Below are positions 17,001 to 25,263 of a DNA stretch of 37,579 nucleotides, one piece after another; positions within the stretch are counted from its first letter, which is position 1; each line of letters begins with the position of its first letter. The translations under genes and the position numbers were made by a program. The notes under the pieces are model-generated. The model was not told the origin of the DNA and did not search any database. It saw only the letters and a list, made by a program, of their open reading frames with translations. The DNA comes from Candidatus Gastranaerophilales bacterium (GTDB lineage Bacteria; Cyanobacteriota; Vampirovibrionia; Gastranaerophilales; Gastranaerophilaceae). The stretch lies in contig CANQJT010000013.1 of the NCBI GenBank assembly GCA_947624325.1, forward strand, positions 1-37,579, written 5' to 3'.

Positions 17001-17980
17001 TGTCAGAAAACGCACAAGAGATGTATAAACTTATTTCCAAGATAACTGACTTTGAAGCACAACCGTGGCAGGGTACATTTGGCAGAGTAAAGATACTTGC
17101 TTCAAATATTAAGAATTTAGTAGAAAATAATGCTAACAATCAAATTCATTTTAAATTAATCGACGGAGTCGAAGCAAAAGATTACAGATTAACAGATGAA
17201 TATATAAATTTGTCGCCTGAAGAACAAAAAACCGTAGATTATTATTTAAGCGGAGCAGGTCAAAGCTTTGGCTATGGAAATAATGCAACTTTAATAGCTA
17301 TAGAAGGATATCAAAACAACACTGATATATATAATTTTGATACGGCAGTAACCGATGCGGCAGCAAGGCAAGCATTGGGAATTGATTATGGCTCACTGCC
17401 TCTCAAGGGTAATGCTCCAAATAATAATATGCCTCTTGCAAGAGAATTTGCCGTAAGTGTAGGAGTTTCTTCCGATAGGGTTAAAATTGCAGGCGAAACA
17501 ACAGCAGAGGTATATCTGGATGCGGCAAGTAAAGGATATACACTCACACCCAAAACATATTCTGATGACGGTACAGAAGTTGTTACTTCAAAACCATACA
17601 GGATTACACTTGAATTGAAAAAAGACAGAACATATACGGGTAAATATAATGTATGCGGTACGGTATGTGAAGGCGGAGATACTATTGTAGTTTCATATAC
17701 ATTAAATAATAAAGTATATACAAGTGAGATTAAACTGCCTGTAGTACAAAATCCTAAAGGTGAAACTCAACTTAAAGGTTATGAATCACTTAAGATAGTT
17801 CAGGATGGGCTTTTAGGTGAAAAAGATAATGTAATGCTGGTAAAAGGCGCAGAGGGCGGTGCTAAAGCATATAGAGGTGAAGGTGAAACATTAGTCCCCG
17901 GTAAACGTGAACAATATATAATTGCTTTCCCTGAAGGAGCTTCAAATATTAGGGTTGATAAAAAAAATACACAGAGTTAA
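14030..17980 (+). CDS. Giant protein: shared N-terminal module plus PRTase-like motif region
   Basis: 1316 aa, no signal peptide. Acidic, Asn-rich start (with NVSLGEN near residue 20), then the module shared with the 9631 protein: WFKNKTGIGAGS (about 103-115), GQKQC (about 181-185), AAPFTGG (about 210) and long Gly/Ala hydrophobic stretches to about residue 500. The second half is soluble. At 901-915, AFIIVSDDCSVTGNS fits the PRPP-binding signature of phosphoribosyltransferases (D907, D908, T912, G913), preceded by VLAPQPNAK...YTNAARDI, which resembles the family's first loop. The last 200 residues are beta-rich (PYRITLELKKDRTYTGKY). Start GTG14030 with AAAGGGA. Function unknown; an effector with an ADP-ribose or PRPP-handling domain is a hypothesis. 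Confidence 0.65.
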   Translation: MSVDRISGKYEINSQYKNVSLGENEQDIDIFENNKTNETDIINNDISYGQVNMVQGTEETSYSAQETQLTQAITSYLENLVLGYEEQFASVKENNGWIAKGWDWFKNKTGIGAGSDKVQNKIDNLKKQIEELKKDSSKLNDVYKSVVGNELNEEELNNLLNGQVDLSNSEIVESVSKYTQGQKQCTNVISGIASGLTVVGLVAAGIVAAPFTGGISLGASAVAIGTLTAAGTAAYMVPQVIDGVTEKDGYSFGEVMEDLGKGVVNSTFTAVGMGAGKAVGSALSKTASKTLAGLAAGETSALIIGDGISVGNYAVEAGATRLDDLELTEDDKIAYEKIINNEIKPGDEGYEEAYDKAYKYIQAKRNNSDLSLEGFGKTLLTSTGASLAAGFTAYNISSFLRPLLTSGTSAQSQIIGRLVSSGASGGGAGMSAAFVGGGTNYLLDSAINGKELTFNDWLNASTENILTAGFTGTLGGIAFEAVNIAAGTPNPSGTAKVQKGTTENGIKYKNYLDKNGNVIATDVSASELQKIYEVQNNNEQGLTKYENNNLTEGKVYNTARTIRFNYTELPGKTYTETPEGIAASQNYKTDATLFDWAGNSYYMGTGLVNENAIPNTNNNKNDVRYEYNTANSDAEYFDKGVETSQESALAASQNNTQLPNSQSIEIVDASLAQLSAIQGLVQNAVVAANISSAMAAASGSSDVVNSSFAHAAFNDENTYNSQISSGNNPLTNNLGNSVNGLTEKGINTETAEKLSSILTNEKIDLILKSENPVSVANSYLQKINNFEEILSEYGADANEIKLITSFMFKSAAWIDSDGQAAITKLQLEQIYEMGASKENTYVLAPQPNAKNNFKSYTNAARDIIEISQNTSLALDGNNARASYKQADGYYSFDLSQVNDDAFIIVSDDCSVTGNSIIEDTLNGLSASNGISGSKTICFTPTVLGDKASSRINEFIDCFDKMTPSEAEEIVKLLSNVDEGTLTVNKSDIAAMSENAQEMYKLISKITDFEAQPWQGTFGRVKILASNIKNLVENNANNQIHFKLIDGVEAKDYRLTDEYINLSPEEQKTVDYYLSGAGQSFGYGNNATLIAIEGYQNNTDIYNFDTAVTDAAARQALGIDYGSLPLKGNAPNNNMPLAREFAVSVGVSSDRVKIAGETTAEVYLDAASKGYTLTPKTYSDDGTEVVTSKPYRITLELKKDRTYTGKYNVCGTVCEGGDTIVVSYTLNNKVYTSEIKLPVVQNPKGETQLKGYESLKIVQDGLLGEKDNVMLVKGAEGGAKAYRGEGETLVPGKREQYIIAFPEGASNIRVDKKNTQS

Positions 17981-18003
17981 TATAATTAATAATAAAGGTG
18001 AAT

Positions 18004-18660
18004 ATGGACAATAATATTTCTAAAAATTTAAATGGTTTACAGGCAAATCATATTAATAAAAGGACAAATATGAGTGAAAAAACAAATCATATTAATTCGG
18101 AGCCTTTTATATCCGAATGTATTAAAAATTTAAAAGAATGCACTGACATTAAAGAAATTTCTCAATATTTAGAAAATATTTTAAAAGATAATAATCAATT
18201 TAATAAACTGTCAAATACGGTTTATAAATATAAAGACTATTATATTAATATAGGTAAAAAATTTATATTATCCCCTCAGGTTTACGGAATGACGCAATAT
18301 AAAGATATGAATTTATCTTGTATGCCTGTTCTTGTTGATTATATAGAATGTAAAAATAAAAAAGACTGTGTATTGATTACAAAAATACCTGATACACAGG
18401 ATGATTTACCGGTTCCATACGGGGAAAACAACTCATTAGTTACTCTGGATGCTAAACAAGAGTTTATGCAAGATATAAATAAAATGCTCGAAAAAGGGCT
18501 TACAAACAGACAAATTGATGATATGAATAATTGGTATATTATTCCTAAAACAGGAAAAATATTAATATCAGATTGGTCTGAATTAGCAGGCTTTACTAAT
18601 GATACTTCTAAAAATGCTTATAAAAAAAGAATTAGTAATATGTGCGGATTAATATATTAA
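18004..18660 (+). CDS. Unrecognised protein, faintly kinase-fold-like
   Basis: 218 aa from ATG18004, with AAGG at 17995-17998; a GTG at 17998 would overlap the Shine-Dalgarno. It follows the 14030 gene by 23 nt, so probably one operon. The N-terminal 50 residues are Asn/Lys-rich, with the phrase NHIN repeated. The centre reads like a small-molecule kinase lobe junction (VYKYKDYYINIG, CVLITKIP) and the end like a metal-binding strand (GKILISDW), but no HxD catalytic loop is visible, so any kinase activity is doubtful. It may be a partner or chaperone of the upstream giant. I do not recognise the family. Confidence 0.5.
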   Translation: MDNNISKNLNGLQANHINKRTNMSEKTNHINSEPFISECIKNLKECTDIKEISQYLENILKDNNQFNKLSNTVYKYKDYYINIGKKFILSPQVYGMTQYKDMNLSCMPVLVDYIECKNKKDCVLITKIPDTQDDLPVPYGENNSLVTLDAKQEFMQDINKMLEKGLTNRQIDDMNNWYIIPKTGKILISDWSELAGFTNDTSKNAYKKRISNMCGLIY

Positions 18661-18731
18661 ATTTTGTAAAAAAAATTTTTTTAAATGCAATAAATTTAAT
18701 TCAGCTGATTTCATAATCAATAGCAGGCAAA

Positions 18732-19901
18732 ATGATTATGATAAATTCTTGTTCAAAAGTTAATATAAACCCTTTATATAAACCTATAAGTTTTGGAAGA
18801 AAACACTCAACTTATACGCAAAATGGTATAGATTACTTTATTCAGACAAGCGGTTGTAAAAATATTCAAAATTCAAAAATGTTTATTCCGCATTATCATG
18901 GTTTTTCTATTCCGATTGATTGTAAAAACTTGCCAAATACAAAATTGGAAGGAACACAAAAGGATATTGAATATAAAAAGAAAATATGCTCCAATACGGG
19001 TATTTACGGTATTAAACCTTATAAACTTGCATCTGTTATAGGACCTGATGAATTTAAAGATGCAATAATAAATAATTCTTCCAATCGTAATTTTTATGTA
19101 ACAGGCGAACGTCCGCAAGATAAATTGAATATTCCTGATAGTAATAAGCTTGAAAATGTTAATATGAAAATATTCGGCGGTGATTATCATGTTCATACGA
19201 TAAATTCTGACGGTTCATTATCAGTTGAAGATGTCTTAAATCAGGCAGTAGAATATGGAAATGAATATGCAAAAGCGAACGGGACTCCTTTTATTATTGG
19301 AATTACCGATCATAATACCGTTGAAGGTTGTAAACAAGCGGTTAAAATTATTGCATCAAATCCTGATAAGTATAAAAATATAAGAGTTGTATTGGGTGTT
19401 GAGATTTCTACAAAAGAAGCCGAACTAAATGGTTACAAGTTTAAAAAACCTGAAAAATATCATATTTTGGCAATGTGTATTGACCCATTTGACCCAAAAT
19501 TAAATGCATTTCTGGATGATTTAAAAAGTCAAAGCGGAAATCCTTTAAATATTAAAGCAATTTCCGTACAAGATGCATATGATGGTGTATGTCATCAGGA
19601 GCAATGTTTCTTCGGACTTGCACATCCTGCATATCCTGATATTACTCACAGAATTTACGATGATAAAGATCCTTATGAAACAACAAAAGAATTAATAAAA
19701 CATTTTAAAGACATTACGGGCGACAGGGGTTTATATTCTGAAGCTTATTATTCAAGTTATTCCGGTGATTGGTCTACAGATCCTGAATTATATAAAACAA
19801 TTATTAAAGCATGTGATAATCTGGGATTGTATAAAGCCGGCGGCATTGATGTTCACGGGGAATCAATATTTTATAGCGGTCAAAGAATTAAACGAAAATA
19901 A
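18732..19901 (+). CDS. PHP-domain phosphoesterase
   Basis: 389 aa. PHP metal-binding motifs are intact: DYHVH (H153, H155) with NSDGSLSVEDVL after it, ITDHNTVEG (D193, H194), GVEIS, a later GLAHPAYPDI and the final GGIDVHG. The fold hydrolyses phosphoesters using a trinuclear metal site; the substrate here is unknown. The N-terminal 145 residues precede the catalytic domain and contain PISFGRK (residues 18-24), one of the recurrent Ser-Phe-Gly motifs. There is no signal peptide. ATG18732 and ATG18738 are both possible starts with AGCAGG upstream. It is a paralogue of the degenerate protein at 29146-30633. It lies 3 nt from the convergent CCA-adding enzyme gene. Confidence 0.8.
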   Translation: MIMINSCSKVNINPLYKPISFGRKHSTYTQNGIDYFIQTSGCKNIQNSKMFIPHYHGFSIPIDCKNLPNTKLEGTQKDIEYKKKICSNTGIYGIKPYKLASVIGPDEFKDAIINNSSNRNFYVTGERPQDKLNIPDSNKLENVNMKIFGGDYHVHTINSDGSLSVEDVLNQAVEYGNEYAKANGTPFIIGITDHNTVEGCKQAVKIIASNPDKYKNIRVVLGVEISTKEAELNGYKFKKPEKYHILAMCIDPFDPKLNAFLDDLKSQSGNPLNIKAISVQDAYDGVCHQEQCFFGLAHPAYPDITHRIYDDKDPYETTKELIKHFKDITGDRGLYSEAYYSSYSGDWSTDPELYKTIIKACDNLGLYKAGGIDVHGESIFYSGQRIKRK

Positions 19902-19904
19902 TTA

Positions 19905-21260
19905 TTAATTATACATTTTAAGTGCTTGTATTTCGTCATTAATTGTCTTAATTGAGTTATTATTTAATTTTTCTTTTAATAAATTATCTAATATTGAACC
20001 CATTTGTTTGCCGGGAGTATAACCCATCTCTATTAATGCTTTACCGTTTAATAACGGAGTTCTGTATTTTAATTCATTATAATACTTAATAGCATTAGTA
20101 TCCCCTGTAATTGAGTAATATACCGCTAAATCTTCATTGGATTTATTGTGTAATTTTTTATATATATCGTAATTTGACGGATTTTTATTCCCGTCATAAT
20201 TATTAATGACATCTTTAATTACATTATTGTCCAGCATTTTTATATAAACATTTGCTATATTTTTAACATTAAATATTTCGCAAGCCTCTTTAATTCTGTT
20301 TGCCCAATTGGGGTTTGCCAGAGTTTCGGGAGCAAATAGTTTATATAGACCTTCTTCAATAATATGTTTATATGCTTCAGGTGCAATATCTTTATCTTTA
20401 AATAATTTTTCTCTCAGACTTGTATATACACGAGCCATACTTATTTGTTCTATTGGCGGATTTTCTAAAAATTCATCCTGCATTTTTTGTGTTTTTTCAT
20501 CAAATTTAAATCCGTATCGAAGTCTGAATTTTAGTCCTCTTAAAATTCTTGTAGGGTCATCATTAAAACTGTCATCATAGGTTGCACTTATTATACCGTT
20601 ATTTAAATCATTTAAACCGCCTGTAATATCAATCGGAATAAATCTAAGCTTTCCTTTTTCATCTATATCTAACTTAAGTGCCATTGCGTTTATTGTAAAA
20701 TCCCGTCTTTTAACGTCTTTTTCTATGGAACATCCGACATTTGAAACATTAGGAATACCTTTTCTAATGTAACTTTCCTCACGAGTTGAAGCTAAATCTA
20801 TATGTTCCCCGTTAAATCCGAGTTTTGCGGTAGCAAAATTATCTTTTAGGTACTCAATTTCGGATTGAGGATATTTTGAATGGAATTGTTTGGTGAATTC
20901 AACTGCGTCGCCTTCAATTAAAAAGTCTAAATCATTTATATCTTCGCCAAGAAGCATATCACGGACAACTCCGCCGATTAAATAAACATTAGTGTTATTA
21001 GTTTTGGCAAATTCTGCTATTTTTTTTACTATTTCTAAATTATTTTTTGAGAATTTATCTTCATAATTTATATTTCTAAAACTTATTACAGGTTTTGAAA
21101 AAGACACCGTATCTGATTTTAGAGGAGCTAAAATCGGATTACTGTTTTTAATCGGGCTTTGATTAAGAACAGGAAAAGGGCTGTTATATTGGTATATTTT
21201 GTTTAACTTTAATGTTAGCATTTTTTTATTTTCTAATTTAAAGGTCTTTGAATAAATCAA
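19905..21260 (-). CDS. cca: tRNA CCA-adding enzyme / poly(A) polymerase family
   Basis: Class II CCA-adding nucleotidyltransferase, adding CCA to tRNA 3' ends; the two tRNA genes here lack an encoded CCA. Motifs: LIGGVVRDMLLG, the D-x-D in DINDLDFLI, RRDFTINAMAL, DDPTRILRGLKF(R) and an RNA-binding helical tail (YKHIIEEGLYKLF). Odd feature: about 75 residues precede the catalytic domain, Asn/Lys-rich and carrying two Ser-Phe motifs (TVSFSKP and VISFRN, residues 52-62), unlike ordinary bacterial enzymes, whose domain begins near residue 15. The annotated start is TTG21260; an in-frame ATG (21221) is possible, and neither has a good Shine-Dalgarno. A specialised poly(A) polymerase cannot be excluded. 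Confidence 0.8.
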   Translation of the reverse strand: MIYSKTFKLENKKMLTLKLNKIYQYNSPFPVLNQSPIKNSNPILAPLKSDTVSFSKPVISFRNINYEDKFSKNNLEIVKKIAEFAKTNNTNVYLIGGVVRDMLLGEDINDLDFLIEGDAVEFTKQFHSKYPQSEIEYLKDNFATAKLGFNGEHIDLASTREESYIRKGIPNVSNVGCSIEKDVKRRDFTINAMALKLDIDEKGKLRFIPIDITGGLNDLNNGIISATYDDSFNDDPTRILRGLKFRLRYGFKFDEKTQKMQDEFLENPPIEQISMARVYTSLREKLFKDKDIAPEAYKHIIEEGLYKLFAPETLANPNWANRIKEACEIFNVKNIANVYIKMLDNNVIKDVINNYDGNKNPSNYDIYKKLHNKSNEDLAVYYSITGDTNAIKYYNELKYRTPLLNGKALIEMGYTPGKQMGSILDNLLKEKLNNNSIKTINDEIQALKMYN

Positions 21261-21321
21261 AACCCTGAAGCAATTTAATTGCTTAAATAATTATTCTTCG
21301 TTAACAAAACTTAAAAATGAT

Positions 21322-22947
21322 TTATTCCATATTTTCATTGTTAAATAAAATATTTCGAATAAAGTAGATATCATCTATATTATAAATCGGAGTCATTTTA
21401 GAGTCTTCTTGAATTATAAGTTCACAGGGATTATCTTTAGAATATTTTCCCCAATGTAAGTTAAAAGGAAGCGGTTCGCCGGTATTAGGATCTCCGGTTT
21501 TAATAAAATTAATAAGTCCGGTATGCAATATATCAGAAAATGGAGAGTTTATATTCTCTTTAAATATATATTTTATATCTGATGTATGATAAACTCCAAG
21601 ATTTTGACCCGGATCATCAATATAATTAAAGTGATAAACATATACATTATTATTTTGTGAGAGCGAATCAGCATATTCAAAAAGACCGCTTGTAAACATT
21701 GCCATTGTATATATTTGTTCTATTCTATCCGCTGCAGAATGTTTATTATCTATAGGAAATTTTTTAATAATTTTTTCAGAATATTTCCCGAATATTTTTT
21801 CTATTTGATTTTGGTAATCTTCTTGGGGGGGGGTATTCATTTTATTATCATTAATAAACATACTGCTTTCGTTTGTATTATAACCGACCATAAGTTTAAC
21901 ATTATTGACATTGCCTTCATGCAATCGATTTAAAAAATCAAAAGGAATAACATCCCCGTCAGCAACAGGTATAAAAGGTGAAGAAAAAATATTTAAGGGG
22001 GTAATGTATGAGGGCAAATAACTAATAATAATTTCAGGATTTATTTTTTGTAATATTTTTAAATCATTTTCGTTATCTTTCAGATCAAAATTACTAATAA
22101 AGTCTTGTGCAAGTTTTATTTGAGAATTTAGATTGTATTTTGAATTTTTATAGGTGGCTTTTAAGCTGGGCAGTGCATTACTTAACATTATTGCCTTTTG
22201 AAATAATTTATGTCCCTTATATGAAGATGCTTTTGGCGAGGAAATTAAAGCGGATACTATTGTTGAACCTGCCGAAATGCCGCAAATTGTAATATTATCA
22301 GGGTCGCCGCCAAAATCTGATATGTTGTCTTTAATCCATTGTAAGCCCGTAATAATATCTATTACACCCCAATTACCTGTAGTATTGTACTTTTTGAGAG
22401 TGGTTTTTAACGGAAGAAATCCAAAAACATTTAATCTGTAGTTTATTGTTACATAAATAATTCCTTTGTTTGCATAATTTACCCCTATAAAATGTTGATT
22501 TTCTGAATTTGCAGTGCCAAAGAGAAAAGCTCCTCCGTGTATTAATACAAACACAGGAAGTTTACTTTTTTTAGAAGTTGATTTTGTCCAAATGTTAAGA
22601 GTAAGTGCTTTTTCAGATAATGAATATTTTTCATTATTAATAATTTTAGGCTGACTTATAAAAGGGGAAAATTTTGTTGCATTTATAATAAACGGGTATA
22701 TCCTTTTTTTTATTGTCGGCGCAAAACGATTTTTACCTATGGGAGGTTCGGCATAATAAATTCCTCTGAAAGATTTTACACCGTCTTTTTCAAGGCCTAT
22801 AACTATCCCTGATTTTGTACTAATTATAATCGGTTTCCCATCTTTGAAATTATTATTGATATAAAATTTATAAGAACAAAAAATAAAACCTATTAATATT
22901 AAAGTAGTTAGAATAATATTAATTTTTATTTTAAAGTTACTAAACAA
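21322..22947 (-). CDS. Type B carboxylesterase, in-frame C9 tract (phase-on)
   Basis: 541-aa alpha/beta hydrolase of the carboxylesterase/cholinesterase family. The N-terminus has one hydrophobic helix (residues 9-26, INIILTTLILIGFIFCSY) that exports or anchors it. Signatures are GIYYAEPPIGKNRF, the oxyanion HGGAFLFGT, and GISAGS with nucleophile S225; the acid Glu is in GYNTNESSMF and the His in GVYHTSDIKYIF, so the triad is complete. Nine C in the coding strand (21825-21833) encode TPP near residue 372 between the acid and the His, so loss or gain of one C would remove the catalytic His. The context of the tract (AATA followed by C9) matches that in the membrane protein at 23707. The substrate is an unknown ester, perhaps a surface glycan or host lipid. 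Confidence 0.85.
   Translation of the reverse strand: MFSNFKIKINIILTTLILIGFIFCSYKFYINNNFKDGKPIIISTKSGIVIGLEKDGVKSFRGIYYAEPPIGKNRFAPTIKKRIYPFIINATKFSPFISQPKIINNEKYSLSEKALTLNIWTKSTSKKSKLPVFVLIHGGAFLFGTANSENQHFIGVNYANKGIIYVTINYRLNVFGFLPLKTTLKKYNTTGNWGVIDIITGLQWIKDNISDFGGDPDNITICGISAGSTIVSALISSPKASSYKGHKLFQKAIMLSNALPSLKATYKNSKYNLNSQIKLAQDFISNFDLKDNENDLKILQKINPEIIISYLPSYITPLNIFSSPFIPVADGDVIPFDFLNRLHEGNVNNVKLMVGYNTNESSMFINDNKMNTPPQEDYQNQIEKIFGKYSEKIIKKFPIDNKHSAADRIEQIYTMAMFTSGLFEYADSLSQNNNVYVYHFNYIDDPGQNLGVYHTSDIKYIFKENINSPFSDILHTGLINFIKTGDPNTGEPLPFNLHWGKYSKDNPCELIIQEDSKMTPIYNIDDIYFIRNILFNNENME
21825..21833. repeat. G9/C9 homopolymer in carboxylesterase (in frame)
   Basis: Nine G on plus, C in the coding sense. 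The gene is intact at nine. Confidence 0.85.
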
Positions 22948-22974
22948 TATTAATACCTATTATTAAATTAAAAA

Positions 22975-23046
22975 CTCCCCCTCAAGGATTCGAACCTCGA
23001 TAGCAACATCCAGAGTGTTGCGTCCTACCATTAGACGAAAGGGGAA
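22975..23046 (-). tRNA. tRNA-Gln (anticodon CTG)
   Basis: 72 nt. Cloverleaf readable: acceptor TTCCCCT with AGGGGGA, D-arm TCTAATGGTAGGA, anticodon stem CAACA/TGTTG with loop CTCTGGA, T-arm with GGTTCGAATCC, discriminator G. The anticodon is at 23011-23013. No CCA is encoded. Confidence 0.9.
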
Positions 23047-23128
23047 TGTTGATTTAAATATAATACAAAAAATTTTTTTTGACAATCGATTGAGAAATAA
23101 GTTTTTTTGTATAAGAATAAGAGTAAAT

Positions 23129-23215
23129 GGAGAGGTGTCCGAGCGGTTTAAGGTGCAAATCTCGAAAATTTGTGCAGGGGTAACCTTGCCGTGGGTTCGA
23201 ATCCCACCCTCTCCG
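23129..23215 (+). tRNA. tRNA-Ser (anticodon CGA)
   Basis: 87 nt class II tRNA: acceptor GGAGAGG with CCTCTCC, CCGAGCGGTTTAAGG in the D-arm, anticodon stem CAAAT/ATTTG with loop CTCGAAA (CGA), a long variable arm (GCAGGGGTAACCTTGC), T-arm GGGTTCGAATCCC. No CCA is encoded. Its 3' end (15 nt) is copied twice downstream by the 206-bp tandem element. Confidence 0.9.
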
Positions 23216-23666
23216 TTTTTATATATTTTATTAGTTGTGAAATATGGGATGAGAACCCCATAAAGCGAAGCTTTATAATAGGTTCGAGCGGAATTTCCGT
23301 AGAACGAAAAGAGCAAAGCGAAAGAGTTTGAATAAAAGAGGGCAAGCCGAATGACAAGCGATAGCGAAATGAGGCACTTGCCCGAGAGAGAGGAAATTCC
23401 AAGACAATCCCACCCTCTCCGTTTTTATATATTTTATTAGTTGTGAAATATGGGATGAGAACCCCATAAAGCGAAGCTTTATAATAGGTTCGAGCGGAAT
23501 TTCCGTAGAACGAAAAGAGCAAAGCGAAAGAGTTTGAATAAAAGAGGGCAAGCCGAATGACAAGCGATAGCGAAATGAGGCACTTGCCCGAGAGAGAGGA
23601 AATTCCAAGACAATCCCACCCTCTCCGTTTTTATATATTTTATTAGTTGTGAAATATGGGATGAGA
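23201..23666. repeat. 206-bp tandem element on the 3' end of tRNA-Ser
   Basis: Two copies of a 206-bp unit (23201-23406 and 23407-23612) followed by a third copy of the first 54 bp (23613-23666). The shared 54-bp part begins with the last 15 nt of tRNA-Ser (ATCCCACCCTCTCCG). Each unit's 152-bp core has nested inverted repeats: GGAATTTCC (23290-23298) with GGAAATTCC (23392-23400), and GGGCAAG (23340-23346) with CTTGCCC (23377-23383). No convincing gene; the open frames across it are artefacts of the repeat. It resembles a tandem small mobile element or att-like duplication at a tRNA 3' end. Confidence 0.8.
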
Positions 23667-23706
23667 TTATTTTTTTATTTTTGATTATTTATGATAAAAT
23701 TTTTCT

Positions 23707-25250
23707 ATGAAAAAGTTAAATTGTTTTTTTATACTTCCTGCTCTTATTCATTTTTTTATGGTCGGAAAATATAATAATTCTTATAATAAGTTTTTTGAAC
23801 TTATATATTCTGCTAATACCCCCCCCATAATGTAGAATTAATATATTTTATACTGTCTCAATTAATGGCTCTTCTGTTAATTATATTATTATGGCAGATA
23901 ATCCCCACTGTTTATTATGCATTTAAAAACAATGATAAAAAAATAAAAAATTATATTTTATTTGCTGGTATTTATTTTATTATAAATTTAATTATTATGT
24001 TGTTAACATATCCTGCAATGAGTATGAATGATGGGTTAGCATCTGACTACAATTTTGCTAATAATTATTCTATTTATTGGAGTTCTTGCTTTGCAGTTAA
24101 TTATTTAGAAAATGTTTTTCACAATATCTTTCCGGTTTATATCGGAGGTTCGATTTGTATTGTAATTCTTTATTCTCTGGGATTTTCATATATTATTAAT
24201 AAATTTAGAGAAATTTGTCCGCATTCTTTTTGGCTTTTATTTATTCCTTTTTGTTTCCCCTGTGTATTACTGTTAAATGGTTCACTTGACAGAAACTATG
24301 TAATTGGAAACTTAATGGTATTTTTGATGGCTTATATCTTTTTAAATATAAATAAAAAAAATAATAATTTGATTGTTTGTATTCTATTATCAATATTAAC
24401 TGGTTTTATAAGCATATTACGTTCTGAATATATTATTTTAATTTTATTTATTCCCCTTCTGCTATATTTGTGTAAAGTTTTATCAAAAAATAAAATACTG
24501 ATTTTATTTGTAATTTCTTGTGCCTTTTTTTCTTTTAATAATTGGATACAACATTTACCTTATGGATATAGTTTTGACTATGAGCTGCATAATATGAGCT
24601 TTGTTTATAAAGCTTATAATGAAAATAAATATTATGATAAGGATATTGAAAAAAATATTGATTTACTAAATAAGTTCTATAACTACGATGGAAGTGCAAA
24701 ATATAATTTCGGAAAATATGAAATAAAAGAAGCAAAAAAATGTACTTTTGTATTAATGAAATTTGCATTATTGAATTCTAAATATTTTATAAAACACTAT
24801 ATACATGTTGATTTAAATTATAATATTTTTTATTTTCCTGAAAGAATAATCCGGGGACTGGAAAATCCTGAATTAATGAAGCTTAATGATTTTTTTAATC
24901 CAAATAATATAAAATATAAAAATACTTGTTATTTTTTATATGGCAGTACTGATAATTGCGGAGATAAAAATATAGAGTTAAAAAACAAATTCTTAAAAAC
25001 TATATATAATTTTCAGGTTTGTTTTGGACTTTTGCTTATGATGTTTATGTATGCTTTGCTCAAAAGAAAAACATTTTTTATATTCTATTTTATCATTTGG
25101 AGTCTAGTATTACTTATAATATTATCTTTTTCATATGTAAGAGCGTGGTTTTATTATTATGCATTTATTTTGAATGTTTGGACATTCTTTTTTATACTTT
25201 TGTCAATGTGTTTTAATTCGTTATATGCAAAAAGTGAAGTTAAAAATTAA
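23707..25250 (+). pseudogene. Multi-spanning membrane protein, GT-C-like, frameshifted at C8 (phase-off)
   Basis: From ATG23707 a short frame (MKKLNCFFILPALIHFF...) stops at 23833 just after eight C. With nine C the frame continues through PHNVELIYF into the long open frame to 25250, giving an intact protein of about 515 codons. The hydrophobic profile shows about ten membrane helices and one large hydrophilic loop (about codons 290-440). Features such as LNGSLDRNY and SILRSEYIILILF fit a GT-C-type membrane glycosyltransferase or a polymer-assembly protein, but no definitive motif is seen. The internal ATG23865 has no Shine-Dalgarno, so the off state probably makes little product. TATGAT-like bases precede ATG23707, which itself lacks a clear Shine-Dalgarno. 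Confidence 0.7.
23819..23826. repeat. C8 homopolymer in membrane-protein gene (out of frame)
   Basis: Eight C preceded by AATA; nine would restore the long frame (codons N-T-P-P-H). Confidence 0.85.
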
Positions 25251-25263
25251 TATAGACTGCTAT

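Noticed and set aside
16714-17139. 141-codon minus-strand open frame
   Set aside because: Shadow of the second giant gene; no start signal or conserved motif.
23015-23263. Plus-strand open frame running through both tRNA genes
   Set aside because: It overlaps two clear tRNA genes and carries no protein family signal.
23148-23608. Overlapping minus-strand open frames of 111-124 codons
   Set aside because: They arise from the identical 206-bp repeats and tRNA-Ser; they repeat the same residues in shifted frames.
23233-23640. Possible CRISPR array (tandem repeats)
   Set aside because: The period is 206 bp with only two full units, and no spacer variation or cas genes.
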